A stretch of DNA of 64,000 bases from an uncultured Desulfobulbus sp. (GCF_963665445.1 NZ_OY762276.1:4582601-4646600); one strand, 5' to 3'; positions 9,572 through 19,279 are shown, numbered from the stretch's first letter. A program made the numbers and translations. The notes: a model not told the origin generated them from the letters alone.

Positions 9572-11059
9572 TTACGATTTATCAAGTTTGCCGACCAGGG
9601 AGAGGGTGAAGGACGCTCCCATGTATTTGAAGTGCGGTTGCACTGCCATGGAGACCTTGTACCAACCGGGTTCTCCCTCGACATCATTCACCGAGATCAG
9701 GGCCTTGCGCAGCGGCCTGCGGCTGCGGACGCCCGCGCTCGGGTTTTCCTGATCGGAGACGTACTGGGAGATCCACTTGTTGAGTTCATCCTCGAGTTGG
9801 CCGCGGTTTTTCCAGGTACCGATGTTCTCCCGCTGGATGACCTTGATATAGTGGGCCAGGCGGCTGACCACGAAGTTATAGGGCAACTGAGTGCCGAGTT
9901 TGTAGTTGAGTTCGGCCTGCTTGCCCTCGGGGGTGTTGCCGAAATTTTTTGCTTTCTGCACCGAGTTGGCCGAGAAAAAGGCGGCATTGTCGCTCCCCTT
10001 GCGCATGGTCAGGGCCATGAAGCCCTCTTCGGCCAGCTCGAATTCCCGGCGATCCGAAATCTGGACCTCGGTGGGGATTTTGGTCTGCAACTCGCCCATG
10101 GCCTCGTACTGATAGAGCGGCAGATCCTCCACCGCTCCACCGCCCTGCGGCCCTATGATGTTGGCCGACATGCGGTACTTGGCAAAACTGTCGGTGACGC
10201 GGGCGGCAAAAGTGAAGGCCGCATTGCCCCAGAGGTAGCGGTTGTTGCTGTCGGAAACGTCCTCCTTGAAGTCAAAGCTCTTGGCCGGCTTGGTTTCGGC
10301 ACTGTAGGGCAGGCGCAATAAGAAGTGGGGCAGGGCCAGGGCGACATTGCGCGAATCCTCGCTCTCGCGGAAGGACTGCCATTTGGTGTACTGCGGCATC
10401 TCGAAGATGGATTTGAGATCCTTGAGATTGGGCAGGGTGGCAAAATCCGTCTGGCCAAACATACCCGCTGAAGCGGCGGCGACAAAGGGGGCATGGGCCA
10501 TTGAGGCGATGCTGCTCAGCGATTGCAGCAGCTGAATGTCCTGGGGGCCGTATCCGAATTCGAAGTCGCCCACCATCATGCCGTAGGGCTGGCCGCCGAA
10601 CTGACCGAACTCTTCGGTGTAGGCCAGTTTATACAGGCCCGACTTGGTGATTTCCGGGGCATCTTCAAAGTCATCGAGCAGGTCCTGCTTGCCGGCGTTG
10701 AGCATCTCGATTTTGATGTTCTCGCGAAAATCGGTGTGATCCACCAGATACTTGAGAGAGCGCCAGGAGCGCTCCAGGGCCTGGAACTGCTCGTTGTGGA
10801 GAATTTCACTCATCTGCAGGCTGAGCTTGCGATCGATTTCGGCGATCATCTCATCGACCAGCCCCTGGGAGATCTTGGCACCGGCCATCTCCGGTTTGAG
10901 CAACTGGTCGATAAAGGCCTGCACCCCCTGTTTGGTCAGTTGATAGCCATCGTCGGCCGGTTTGAGATTGGTGGCCTGTACGATCTCATCAAGCAGTGAG
11001 GCCTGGGAATCGGTTTCCGCGGCTGCGGTTTGCTGCACGTCCTGTTGTTGTTCTGCCAT
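9572..11059 (-). CDS. tssC: TssC sheath large subunit
   Basis: TssC forms, with TssB, the contractile sheath. The 495-residue protein carries the classic signatures: LERSWRSLKYLVDHTDF, GMMVGDFEFGYGPQDIQLLQ, HAPFVAAASAGMFG, WQSFRESEDSRNVALALPHFLLRLPY and the C-terminal RLAHYIKVIQRENIG with its final beta strands. The length is normal. It starts 26 bases after tssB, the usual arrangement for equimolar sheath subunits. Confidence 0.97.
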   Translation of the reverse strand: MAEQQQDVQQTAAAETDSQASLLDEIVQATNLKPADDGYQLTKQGVQAFIDQLLKPEMAGAKISQGLVDEMIAEIDRKLSLQMSEILHNEQFQALERSWRSLKYLVDHTDFRENIKIEMLNAGKQDLLDDFEDAPEITKSGLYKLAYTEEFGQFGGQPYGMMVGDFEFGYGPQDIQLLQSLSSIASMAHAPFVAAASAGMFGQTDFATLPNLKDLKSIFEMPQYTKWQSFRESEDSRNVALALPHFLLRLPYSAETKPAKSFDFKEDVSDSNNRYLWGNAAFTFAARVTDSFAKYRMSANIIGPQGGGAVEDLPLYQYEAMGELQTKIPTEVQISDRREFELAEEGFMALTMRKGSDNAAFFSANSVQKAKNFGNTPEGKQAELNYKLGTQLPYNFVVSRLAHYIKVIQRENIGTWKNRGQLEDELNKWISQYVSDQENPSAGVRSRRPLRKALISVNDVEGEPGWYKVSMAVQPHFKYMGASFTLSLVGKLDKS

Positions 11060-11085
11060 ATTCGTCCTCTTTGATTGTACCGGGG

Positions 11086-11568
11086 TTACTCTATGCCCAG
11101 TTCTTTGAGCAGTTTTTCACGCGCGCCGTCATCGGCAACCAGCTGGCTCAGTTTCTTTTTGAAATCCGGAATATTGCCCAGGGGGCCCTTGATTGCCTTG
11201 AGGGCTTCACGCAGTTCGTAGAGCTTTTTCAGCTCCGGAACTTTTTGTAAAACGGCATCGGGTTCGAAATCCGCCAGATTTTTGAAATCAAGATCAAGGC
11301 TCATCACCGCATCCTCTTCCTCGGCCAGTTTGTTGGCGACATTGGCCTGCAGTTTGAGGTTGTGGGCCTTGAGGACCTCGTTGAAGTTGTCTTTGTCGAC
11401 GTTGATGGCCTTGCGGTCCTCAATCATTCGCTCATCTTCCTGTTGGGTGAAATCCCCCATGACGAGAATCTTCAGGGGCAGTTCGACTTCCTGCTGGGCA
11501 TCGCCGATTGCCGGGCGGTACACCACATTGACACGCTCTTTCGGAGCAACTGATCCTTCCTTTGCCAT
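11086..11568 (-). CDS. tssB: TssB sheath small subunit
   Basis: TssB pairs with TssC in the sheath and carries the helix recognised by ClpV. The 160-residue protein shows ERVNVVYRPAIGDAQ, the LPLKILVMGDFTQ strand, VDKDNFNEVLKAHNL and the C-terminal helical part ending LLKELGIE. Length and pattern are typical. It lies 65 bases after tssA and just before tssC. Confidence 0.96.
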   Translation of the reverse strand: MAKEGSVAPKERVNVVYRPAIGDAQQEVELPLKILVMGDFTQQEDERMIEDRKAINVDKDNFNEVLKAHNLKLQANVANKLAEEEDAVMSLDLDFKNLADFEPDAVLQKVPELKKLYELREALKAIKGPLGNIPDFKKKLSQLVADDGAREKLLKELGIE

Positions 11569-11633
11569 AGTACTGTTCTCCTTTGGTCAAGAGTTGTGAC
11601 TGCCCACCGACAGCCGTGCAAAAATGTTATGGA

Positions 11634-13193
11634 TTACACGAGATCCAGGGCTCGAGCTGGGTTCAATACGGTTAACCGGCCCAGGATCGCCTGCATACGC
11701 TCGAGCCCCTGTTCATCCCTTTCCTGCAGGCGCAGCACCTGATGCACCGTAACCAGCACCTCTTCCGCCAGTGAGGGTTCCCATTGCTCGAGCCCATGCC
11801 GGTCCAGCTGCTCAAGCAGCGTTGTTGCAAAGGGGGCGGCAAGCAGAGGGTGCTGACTGCGGCAGAGCAGGCGGCAGGTGGCCATGGCCCACTGGAGGCG
11901 GCTGCGACCGCCCTTGGCGGTTTCCGAGCCCTGCTGCAGGGACTGCAGCGCCTCGCCCAGCTTGTTGCCTGTTGCCAGGGCCTGGGCCTTATTGACCAAC
12001 TTGGCCATTGTATCCCCTGCCTGATCCGCTGCCGCGGTCTGCCCGCCTCCGGTCTGTCCGCCTTTCTCCAATTCTTTGAGCCAGTCGCGGGTGGCGGCGT
12101 CTGCAAAGGGGGTGCCATCGCTGAAGGCCAGCTTCTCGAGACCCGGAAGGCGTTTGATCAGCAACCGGGTCTCGGAGACGACACCGTCGCGGGCGAGGTC
12201 GCGTCCGAGTCGCTCCAGGGCCGTGGCAACATGGCGCTGCAGGTCAAGCCAGAAGAGATATTGGGTGACCTGTTGTTCCGCAGTGTCGAGGAGATCCGCC
12301 CAGTTGTTGCTGGCGGCAAGGTTTTGCAGGGCGGTGATTTTGTAGCTGTCGGGCGGCGGCACCATAGTGGTGCCGTTATCGGCCAGAGGTAAGCTGTCCA
12401 GGGGAAACCAGGCGATGATACGGTTGAGGCGAAAGGCCAGGGGATGACAGGGATCGCTTTGCAAATATTGGGTGGAGACGAGGCGGAGAAAATCGCAGGC
12501 AAGGGCGAGATTTTTCTCCGGGGGCAGTTCCTCCGAAGGCGCTGGAACTGCCTCCTGCCGAGGGCGCGAGATCGGGGCCGGTGCCGCGGCCGCAGGTTGT
12601 GCCTGCGGGGTTGAGGAGGCGGATGCAGGAGGTGGCTGTTGCGGCTCCGCAACCGGAGGCTCGGTGATATGGCCGGCTAGCGCCTGGACGGTCGGGCGGA
12701 GAATAGGAGCATCCTCCATATTCTCGCCGAGAAAACGATCAATCTCCTCAAGGGTTGTCAGCAGGGCTGCCCGTTCGTCGGCCGACCACTCTTCCCCGGT
12801 ACTGGTCTTGATCAGGCCATCGGTCATTTCTTGCCACCAGGCCAGGGCGTTTTTGCGTCCACGCATACGTTTTTTGACCGGGAAACAGCTGTCCCAGTAG
12901 GTCAGGAGCAGGTCGCGAAGCACGGAAGCGCCTTCGGCATAGCCGTGCCAGCCTGCCGTATGCTGGCGGGCGATGGCAAAGCAACAGGCAACGAGCAGGT
13001 GTTTGGACTTGGTGGCCAGGATCTCACTGGCCAGCTGTTCGATCCTCTGCCAGTCGATCCCCCCCTCCGCCGTGGGCGAAGAGAGTTTTTTGATCTCGGC
13101 CGAGAGTTCCTCGTAGAGCGGCTCGCCACTGACGTCAGCACCGGCCGGAGCATTCTCTGCAATCGGGGTTTTTCCAAGATCGGTAAAGGGCAT
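11634..13193 (-). CDS. tssA: TssA (ImpA N-domain, VasJ-type C-terminal region)
   Basis: TssA organises baseplate and tail-tube/sheath assembly. I chose ATG 13193 because the ImpA N-terminal domain (GEPLYEELSAEIKKL, then SEILATKSKHLLVACCFAIARQ) starts right after it; a frame opening at 13379 adds an unrelated leader that overlaps the upstream gene. The product is 519 residues. A Pro/Ala/Gln-rich linker (about 225-275) separates the N-domain from a helical C-terminal part (FRLNRIIAWFPLDSLP, then RSRLQWAMATCRLLC and LAEEVLVTVHQVLRL). It follows the tssM C-terminal gene by 14 bases. Confidence 0.9.
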   Translation of the reverse strand: MPFTDLGKTPIAENAPAGADVSGEPLYEELSAEIKKLSSPTAEGGIDWQRIEQLASEILATKSKHLLVACCFAIARQHTAGWHGYAEGASVLRDLLLTYWDSCFPVKKRMRGRKNALAWWQEMTDGLIKTSTGEEWSADERAALLTTLEEIDRFLGENMEDAPILRPTVQALAGHITEPPVAEPQQPPPASASSTPQAQPAAAAPAPISRPRQEAVPAPSEELPPEKNLALACDFLRLVSTQYLQSDPCHPLAFRLNRIIAWFPLDSLPLADNGTTMVPPPDSYKITALQNLAASNNWADLLDTAEQQVTQYLFWLDLQRHVATALERLGRDLARDGVVSETRLLIKRLPGLEKLAFSDGTPFADAATRDWLKELEKGGQTGGGQTAAADQAGDTMAKLVNKAQALATGNKLGEALQSLQQGSETAKGGRSRLQWAMATCRLLCRSQHPLLAAPFATTLLEQLDRHGLEQWEPSLAEEVLVTVHQVLRLQERDEQGLERMQAILGRLTVLNPARALDLV

Positions 13194-13207
13194 GGATGCG
13201 GTTCTCT

Positions 13208-16000
13208 CTATTGATGTTGGGTGGGTTTTGCCGGAGGGACCGCTGGGCCCAATTCTGCCTGAACGGTTGCAAAGGATTTGATCAGTGGTGCATAACGACT
13301 CAGTTCCGTCGGCAACCGCTTGCGGGCCTCCAGGGCCTCTTCTTTGGTGGGAAAGGCGCCGCTGATGAGGACATACCATCGTTTGCCGGTGGTTCGGTAC
13401 CAGTGGAGCTCCAGGGCCGGATATTTCACGATAAGATCGTCCAGGCTCCGGGAGGATCGTTGGCTCAGCAGCTGGATGGTGAAGGTTTGTGGCGACTGTT
13501 GGCGAATCCAGTCTTCTCCGGTGTCACCGGGGAGCAAGGGTTGCCCTGTCGGCTGTGGCTCCGGCGATTTCAGGCCCAGGAAATAATTGCGCAGCAGGGG
13601 GCGTGGGATGATAAAAATAGTGTCGGATTCCTGATCCAATGCACTCAGTTGCTCCGATCTTCTGTCGGCAATCGGCGGCATCGAGGCCTGAACCGATGGT
13701 TGATTGAATATTTCCTGGGGAATGGTCGGTGGTACACTTGTCAACCAGGAGCGTACGTCCGGTGCACCGCTGACCCGGTAGGCAAGGGTGACGGTACTGA
13801 GCTTCTGTTCTTTAAGCGGCCCGCTGTCGCCGGAAAAGTCGCTGAGGGCAAAGGTCTGGCTGCCGTCACTGAAATCGTTGAGAAATTTGGGGAATCCCAG
13901 GGGGCCGGCATAGCGCTTGTTCAGACTGATCCCGGCGGGAAACTGGAGGCTCAGGACCACGTCGCCGCAGCTTGCGGGCGACCAGGTGAACTCCGCCTGG
14001 CTGGCATAGTTCCAGTTGTCGAGGACAAACTCTTTGTCCGCGCATTGTAGACTGATTTTGCTGGCAAAGGGATGGATGGTGGATTCTGAATTGACGTTCA
14101 TCGGCCGCGTAGCCAGGGTCACGGTGAACGATTTGAAGGTATTTTTGCTGGCACGGGTGCCATTAAAAAGAAAGGCAAGGAAATCCGGGCGAAAGGGTAG
14201 ACTCATGCCATATCCTTTACGTGGCCGGTAGCCGCTGGTGCTTGCCTCGAGAAAGGGGGCTGCCGGACCGGCGATAAACTTGGGCACCGGACTGTCGGCC
14301 TGGGAAAAGAGTTGGCCCATCTGGTTGGCGGTGTGGCCCGTTCCCAGGGGCGCGATGACCGTTTCGGTCCAGTTCTGTTGCAAAATGGTGGTTGCCTCGC
14401 CCAAAGCCACCTGAGCGATAAAGGCCAGAGGGGCAAAGATGAGCCTGCTGCTGAGGGTATCCTCGGCGCCGTCACTCTCCAAGCTTACCAGTTTGCGGTA
14501 GTCGGCATAGGCGGTGTAGAAGGTGGAGGTCTCCCCCTGCTGCAGGCCACGGAAAAACCTGCCGAACTGATCGACTCGATCCTCACGGGAGACGGTTACC
14601 GGGGAGAGGGCTGCCAGATCGGCAAGGTAGCTGGCAAAGAGTTGGGCCAGCTGTTCGCGGGTAGAGACCGCAAGATTGATCCGTTGACCGGCCAGTTCCT
14701 CGCCGCTGTGGACGACCTGGGTCGCCAGGGCGCTGATCTTGTCAGTCACGCCGCCGGTTTTACGGTTCTGCTGGAGGATGAAACTGTCCCAGGCGGTGGA
14801 AAGAATTTGCCACTGCCGCACCCAGGCCGGCCGGTTCTGTGAATCAGGCAGACCTTTCATCTCATCGGCAAAGCGGGTAAAAAGACGCCAGTAGGGCCCA
14901 TCCTGGCGGAGTACCGGCCCTGCGGCGACAATATTGCCCGGGGATTCGGAGAGGATGCGGCCCTGTTCGAGAAGCTCGCTGGTGAAACGTTCCCAGGCGG
15001 TGAAGAACTGTTGCCAGTAGTTTTGCCAAAAGAGATCCTGCGTCTTTTTCGCGTCCCCTTGGGCAAGCGGCAGCAGGATCTGGTTGAGAAAGGATTCCGC
15101 CTCGGTGCGTCCCTGCAAGGTCAGGCCGCCGGGCACTTCGATCCAGCCCGCTTGGGGGAAATCGATCCAGAAGTCCTCGATGGCCACCGCTTCTGCGCTC
15201 ACTGCCGGAGCCGCCCAAAGCCAGTCCGCCTCCTGGGAGCGGATACGGGAGAGCAGATCGGTCATGGCCTGGGAATAATCGGCCGCCAGTGGGGTCGGCA
15301 GGGCAATCCCCTGCCATCGCTGATAGGCGAGATACAGCGGCCCCACCGGTATCTGCGCCGCCTTGGGAAAGAGCAGCGACCAGAGTGGATCGGTCAAACG
15401 GGCATACTGCTGCAGGGATTGGGTATCGTTTTTGATACGATTGCTGTTGATTTGCCACTGCCCGAGCAGGAATTGGGCATAGAGCTGTTTTTGCCGGGCA
15501 CTGAAATGGTTGAGATTTTGCCGCCAATACCCGAGGGCGATGGGCTCCATACGGAGCAGGGTTTGGCCAAACAGATCCGCAAAGCGGGTTTTGAGCTGCT
15601 CTTCATAGGCCTTGGATTGATCGAAGCCGAAGCGGCTGATGATCAGGGTCCGGTTTTTCTGCTCGGCCTCTATGATGCTGTCATGCAACTTCTGCAATTC
15701 CGGCAGGGGATCGGTGAATCCCGCCTCGGTCACCATTTCCTTGCTGGGTATCGGACCGTTTTCCAACACACGAACATTCTGCACGTAGGTAAATCCGAGC
15801 CATCCGGCCAGTCCGATCGCCAGCAGATACCAGGCGGCCAGGCCCAGGCGACGCAGTTGTCGCAGGTTGATCAGGCGGGCAAGCAGCGGCAGCTGAATAT
15901 GACGATCCTGGGGCAGACGTTGCTGGAAGAGGCTGTGGAGAAAAAAGCCCCGCCCTTGTTCCCGTCCTGCTCGATTTTTTGGAGGTTGATGATCAGTCAT
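13208..16000 (-). CDS. tssM: TssM C-terminal half (IcmF-related) with C-terminal SPOR domain
   Basis: This is the periplasmic half of the inner-membrane TssM protein. Its 930 residues begin with a cytoplasmic FFLHSLFQQRLPQDR segment that in other TssM proteins follows the GTPase-like domain. A transmembrane helix (about 56-73) and a long periplasmic region follow, including the beta-rich part (AFKTSNLKVM-type family core) that contacts TssJ. Residues 839-918 look like a DamX-type SPOR domain: FTIQLLSQ, RWYVLISGAFPTKEEALEA, then LPTELSRYAPLIKSFATVQ. SPOR domains bind denuded peptidoglycan in known proteins. The start ATG overlaps the stop of the N-terminal half by 8 bases, which favours translational coupling. 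Confidence 0.85.
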   Translation of the reverse strand: MTDHQPPKNRAGREQGRGFFLHSLFQQRLPQDRHIQLPLLARLINLRQLRRLGLAAWYLLAIGLAGWLGFTYVQNVRVLENGPIPSKEMVTEAGFTDPLPELQKLHDSIIEAEQKNRTLIISRFGFDQSKAYEEQLKTRFADLFGQTLLRMEPIALGYWRQNLNHFSARQKQLYAQFLLGQWQINSNRIKNDTQSLQQYARLTDPLWSLLFPKAAQIPVGPLYLAYQRWQGIALPTPLAADYSQAMTDLLSRIRSQEADWLWAAPAVSAEAVAIEDFWIDFPQAGWIEVPGGLTLQGRTEAESFLNQILLPLAQGDAKKTQDLFWQNYWQQFFTAWERFTSELLEQGRILSESPGNIVAAGPVLRQDGPYWRLFTRFADEMKGLPDSQNRPAWVRQWQILSTAWDSFILQQNRKTGGVTDKISALATQVVHSGEELAGQRINLAVSTREQLAQLFASYLADLAALSPVTVSREDRVDQFGRFFRGLQQGETSTFYTAYADYRKLVSLESDGAEDTLSSRLIFAPLAFIAQVALGEATTILQQNWTETVIAPLGTGHTANQMGQLFSQADSPVPKFIAGPAAPFLEASTSGYRPRKGYGMSLPFRPDFLAFLFNGTRASKNTFKSFTVTLATRPMNVNSESTIHPFASKISLQCADKEFVLDNWNYASQAEFTWSPASCGDVVLSLQFPAGISLNKRYAGPLGFPKFLNDFSDGSQTFALSDFSGDSGPLKEQKLSTVTLAYRVSGAPDVRSWLTSVPPTIPQEIFNQPSVQASMPPIADRRSEQLSALDQESDTIFIIPRPLLRNYFLGLKSPEPQPTGQPLLPGDTGEDWIRQQSPQTFTIQLLSQRSSRSLDDLIVKYPALELHWYRTTGKRWYVLISGAFPTKEEALEARKRLPTELSRYAPLIKSFATVQAELGPAVPPAKPTQHQ

Positions 16001-17177
16001 GGCTGGCCTGCGGAAGTGCTGCCGACACGGAGGTGGGAATGACGCCGTCGATCAGTGAAAGAAAGGGAGACTGCGGGAGCCCCTTTTGTTGGCTGCTTGA
16101 GAAATAAAACCCACGGAGAAAAGGTGTTTCGAGGTAGCGGTCAAAGGCGAACAGACCTTGGCAGAATTGCGCCAATGGGTTTCGTAATAGCTGAAATTCA
16201 TAGGGAAAAAGAACTGCGCCCGGATATTGGCCCATGTCGATTTCATGGACCAGTATCTGCCGCAGGTCGTGGAGGCGCGTGCCCAGCTGGTCAAAGGCGT
16301 TATTGAGGATATCCTGGTAAGGACGGTCGGGGCTGTCGTTGGTTGTGCCCATGGTTTCCTCTGCCTGAACGTCGCTGAGGCACTGGAAAAAATCGCTGAA
16401 CCCATGGACCAGGTCCATTTTGGTCACCAGGAGGTAGACCGGGAGGCGGAAACCCGTCAGACGCATCAGTTGATTGAGTCGTTGGCGAATCATCTGGCCT
16501 TTGCGGGTGAGGCTGGCGCCGTCTTCCGTGAGCAGCCGGTTGGCGGCAACAGCCACAATCACTCCCTGGAGCGCCTTTTTTTTTCTGGTTTTTAACAGGA
16601 GTTCAAGAAAAACCTCCCATTCCCGACGATCTTGGCTCTCGTTGAGAGGGATGGAATAACGACCGGCTGTATCGAGCACCACCGCCTGATCGCAGAACCA
16701 CCAGTCGCAGTTACGTGTTCCCTGTTTTTCGGCCGAGGCCTCGATATCGGTCAGAGGGGAACTGGTGTGCGACTGCTTGATGGCAGAGGTTTTGCCGTCC
16801 CTTGATTCACCAAGGATCAGGAACCAGGGCATGACCCGGGTCGGGCTGCCGATGGCGCGTAGGGTTGAGTTTTTAAGGTCGGACAGGGCCTTGGCCCAAT
16901 GGTTGCGCAGGGACTGTTCCCTATTTTGCCCATCACCCAACTCCGCCATCGGTTCCGGTGTCGAGGCGACCACATGGGCCACCAACCCTTTTTGCCGGTA
17001 GCGGATGAAAAGCCGCTTGCCTACGCGAAAGGCCACCCATAGGCCGAGGCAACCGGCACACAGGCTTGGGCCGACCCACCAGGGGAGTTGCCAGCGGAGG
17101 GTGGCCCAGAACAGCAGTGCGGCCACCGCAGCCAGGAGCAGGATGATGAGGAAAAATTTGAGGAATTTTTTGAGCAT
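15993..17177 (-). CDS. tssM: TssM N-terminal half (IcmF GTPase-like domain)
   Basis: The 394 residues cover the cytoplasmic part of TssM. Two membrane helices lie near residues 7-25 and 33-50. The P-loop domain has Walker A GESRDGKTS (about 122-130), VVLDTAGRYSIP as the G3-like segment and VYLLVTKMDLVHGF as the G4-like segment. It ends just after FLRGFYFSSSQQKG, the point where intact TssM proteins continue into the second cytoplasmic region. A genuine TGA at 15995-15993 ends it, and the next gene resumes the family sequence in another frame. Together the halves give 1324 residues, close to a full TssM plus the SPOR domain. Confidence 0.88.
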   Translation of the reverse strand: MLKKFLKFFLIILLLAAVAALLFWATLRWQLPWWVGPSLCAGCLGLWVAFRVGKRLFIRYRQKGLVAHVVASTPEPMAELGDGQNREQSLRNHWAKALSDLKNSTLRAIGSPTRVMPWFLILGESRDGKTSAIKQSHTSSPLTDIEASAEKQGTRNCDWWFCDQAVVLDTAGRYSIPLNESQDRREWEVFLELLLKTRKKKALQGVIVAVAANRLLTEDGASLTRKGQMIRQRLNQLMRLTGFRLPVYLLVTKMDLVHGFSDFFQCLSDVQAEETMGTTNDSPDRPYQDILNNAFDQLGTRLHDLRQILVHEIDMGQYPGAVLFPYEFQLLRNPLAQFCQGLFAFDRYLETPFLRGFYFSSSQQKGLPQSPFLSLIDGVIPTSVSAALPQASHD

Positions 17178-17218
17178 CAGTTTTCAGTCAGCAAACAGGC
17201 TTTGATCTCATTATGGGG

Positions 17219-17878
17219 TTATCCTGCAGCGGGCAGGCTTCCGCGCAGGGCAAAATAGAGCCCCAGAAGGAGGAGCGCCGGCAACAACCAGAGCAGTCCC
17301 TGGATGACCGGATTGTCCGGGTGGTATCCCTGTACTCCTTTGAAAACAACCTTTGACTCGCTGTCGGCGAAAAGGGGATCAGGGAGTTGCAGCGGCAAGT
17401 CGAGTTGCATTGCCTGCAGGTTTTTGTGCGTGATGTCGCGTAACCGGTCCGTATCTTCGGGATCAAAGTATTGCCCGCGAAATCCCAGAGCCAGGCAGAG
17501 GTCATAGACCTCGCGCAACGGGCGGTCGTCTGCAGGAAGCTTGTCCAGACGGACAAAAAAATCTCGGCCAGCCAGGGTGGTTTGATACAGTTTTCGCTGC
17601 AGACTTCTTCCTGCCCAAAAGCGTTTCCCCGGCCAGTCCATATTCAGCAGCTGCTCGTCAATCCAGGCGACCACCGGATAGAGTCCTGCGAGCCATCGCT
17701 CCTCGGTGAGGCCGTTTTTATTTGCCCGGGTTTGGGATCGCTTCAGCAGTTGCTCCAATAATGCCGCCATTCGGTCTATATCCGGAGCTCTCTCCGGGGC
17801 GCGCCCCAGGTAGAGCACCGTCGCGACCAGTTCGGTGTAGTGATCAAGCAGGGCAGGGGCAAAGGATGGACCCGTCAT
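17219..17878 (-). CDS. tssL: TssL (DotU/IcmH-like) inner-membrane protein
   Basis: TssL joins TssJ and TssM in the envelope complex. The 219-residue protein has the DotU cytoplasmic domain: AWIDEQLLNMDWPGKRFW, LQRKLYQTTLAGRDFFVRLDKL and YDLCLALGFRGQY. One C-terminal transmembrane helix follows (about 195-212, GLLWLLPALLLLGLYFAL). There is no peptidoglycan-binding extension after the helix, so in this system cell-wall contact may be provided by the SPOR domain on TssM (inference). It lies 3 bases after tssK. Confidence 0.93.
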   Translation of the reverse strand: MTGPSFAPALLDHYTELVATVLYLGRAPERAPDIDRMAALLEQLLKRSQTRANKNGLTEERWLAGLYPVVAWIDEQLLNMDWPGKRFWAGRSLQRKLYQTTLAGRDFFVRLDKLPADDRPLREVYDLCLALGFRGQYFDPEDTDRLRDITHKNLQAMQLDLPLQLPDPLFADSESKVVFKGVQGYHPDNPVIQGLLWLLPALLLLGLYFALRGSLPAAG

Positions 17879-17881
17879 GGT

Positions 17882-19279
17882 TTAGCCCCTGGAAATGACC
17901 AGTTCAATAACCGTGTCTTCCGGGGCGTCATCCCAGTACACACAGAGGGTTCGGCTGTTGCGTACGCCGAGCCATTGGCGGTTGTTATGATCGAGTTTGA
18001 AATAGGAGGAATCTCCCCGTCGCGGCATTCCCGGCGGTGGTGCCAGACGGTGGCGGTACGGTACACCGGGCAGGGCCCTCGCCACCAGGTTGGGGATATC
18101 CTCCGGGCCGCCGATTTTGGCGGCTGTCTGGAACGATTCGAGCATTTCCTGTGCCGGTGCATGACTGCCGATGACCAGGGTGAAGAAATTGCCCGGATCG
18201 AAGTCTTCGGCCGGAATTTCAACGCTGAAGAGTGCGTTGTCCTTGCGGGTGAGGGTGAGGTAGTTGCCGCCTCCGATCAGTATCTCATTGAGCAATTCTT
18301 CGATCAGCTGGTGGGCGGCATGGAAACAGCCGCTGAGGTTGAGGTGATCATAGGGCGGGAGGAGTGTTTTCCCATCCTTGAGTTGTCCCAGGACATTGAT
18401 CCGCTCGGAAAAGGAACTGAGCGCCCCCACCAGACGGCGGAGGTAGCCGTAGGCAGGCCACGGATGGATCTGCGGCGTTTCCAACAGATGGACCAGCTCG
18501 GGCAGGAAGCGATTGAGTGTGGTCAGAACCAGCAAATGGGGCAGGAAATGGGCTTCGAAATCCGGAGATTGAATACCGCCTGAGAGTTTGTAGGATTCAA
18601 AGATGCGGATTCGGGACAAGAGCTGTTCACGGATATCCTTGAGCAGGTGCAGTAATTCTTCGCTGCTTGTCAGGGCGATTGTCGGCGGGATGTAGCCCTG
18701 AACCACACGCACCTCATTGCCGTCGAGTCGTATCTGCAGGACAGGGAGAAACATGTAGTCGCCGTTATCGGCGATCTCCTCTTCCCAAAAAATTTTGACC
18801 AGATGATCAAGATAGCGAATTTGGGCCGGGGGACCGGAGAGATGGATATCGGAGGTTTCCACCGGATCGATCGCGCAAAGATAGCGGCTCTCACTGTGCT
18901 GCAAATCGGTGGTTGCGGCGGCAGTGGTCACATTGGGTGTTCCTGTTTTCCATCGTCGAAGCCCGAGGTACAGGGTGACCGGGTTTCCTTCGCTCTCATC
19001 GAGGGGGAGTGAACGGAAGGATCTCGCCGGCAGCTGGCCGTTTCCGGGACATTGAACCCGTGTGCCATCGGGAAACACCAGATGGCATTGCTGAATGTCA
19101 AGCACCCTTTCCAGGAGAGCATTGTCGTTGATCTGGATCTTTTCAAGACCCCAGCCGTAGGGGAGCTGCTGTTGCAGAGCGGCTACTTGTTCTTGAAAAC
19201 CAAGGTCAAGCTGTTGCAGGTGCTGTGGCTGCAGGAACAGTCCCTGGTGCCAGAGGATGGGTCGAGTTTGTTGATTCAT
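17882..19279 (-). CDS. tssK: TssK baseplate-membrane connector
   Basis: TssK links the baseplate to the TssJLM complex. I chose ATG 19279 because the protein then begins MNQQTRPILWHQGLFLQPQHLQQLD in the family pattern (W-x-G-x-F-L-x-P-Q-H) and because the ATG overlaps the tssJ stop as ATGA. A longer frame opens at 19459 but runs back through tssJ. The 465 residues match the family, with the central YLGLRRW shoulder region and a C-terminal head domain ending VYWDDAPEDTVIELVIS. Confidence 0.94.
   Translation of the reverse strand: MNQQTRPILWHQGLFLQPQHLQQLDLGFQEQVAALQQQLPYGWGLEKIQINDNALLERVLDIQQCHLVFPDGTRVQCPGNGQLPARSFRSLPLDESEGNPVTLYLGLRRWKTGTPNVTTAAATTDLQHSESRYLCAIDPVETSDIHLSGPPAQIRYLDHLVKIFWEEEIADNGDYMFLPVLQIRLDGNEVRVVQGYIPPTIALTSSEELLHLLKDIREQLLSRIRIFESYKLSGGIQSPDFEAHFLPHLLVLTTLNRFLPELVHLLETPQIHPWPAYGYLRRLVGALSSFSERINVLGQLKDGKTLLPPYDHLNLSGCFHAAHQLIEELLNEILIGGGNYLTLTRKDNALFSVEIPAEDFDPGNFFTLVIGSHAPAQEMLESFQTAAKIGGPEDIPNLVARALPGVPYRHRLAPPPGMPRRGDSSYFKLDHNNRQWLGVRNSRTLCVYWDDAPEDTVIELVISRG

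Noticed and set aside
13194..13379. Extended N-terminus for TssA
   Set aside because: The extra residues overlap the end of the tssM C-terminal gene and do not match the ImpA domain, which starts just after ATG 13193.
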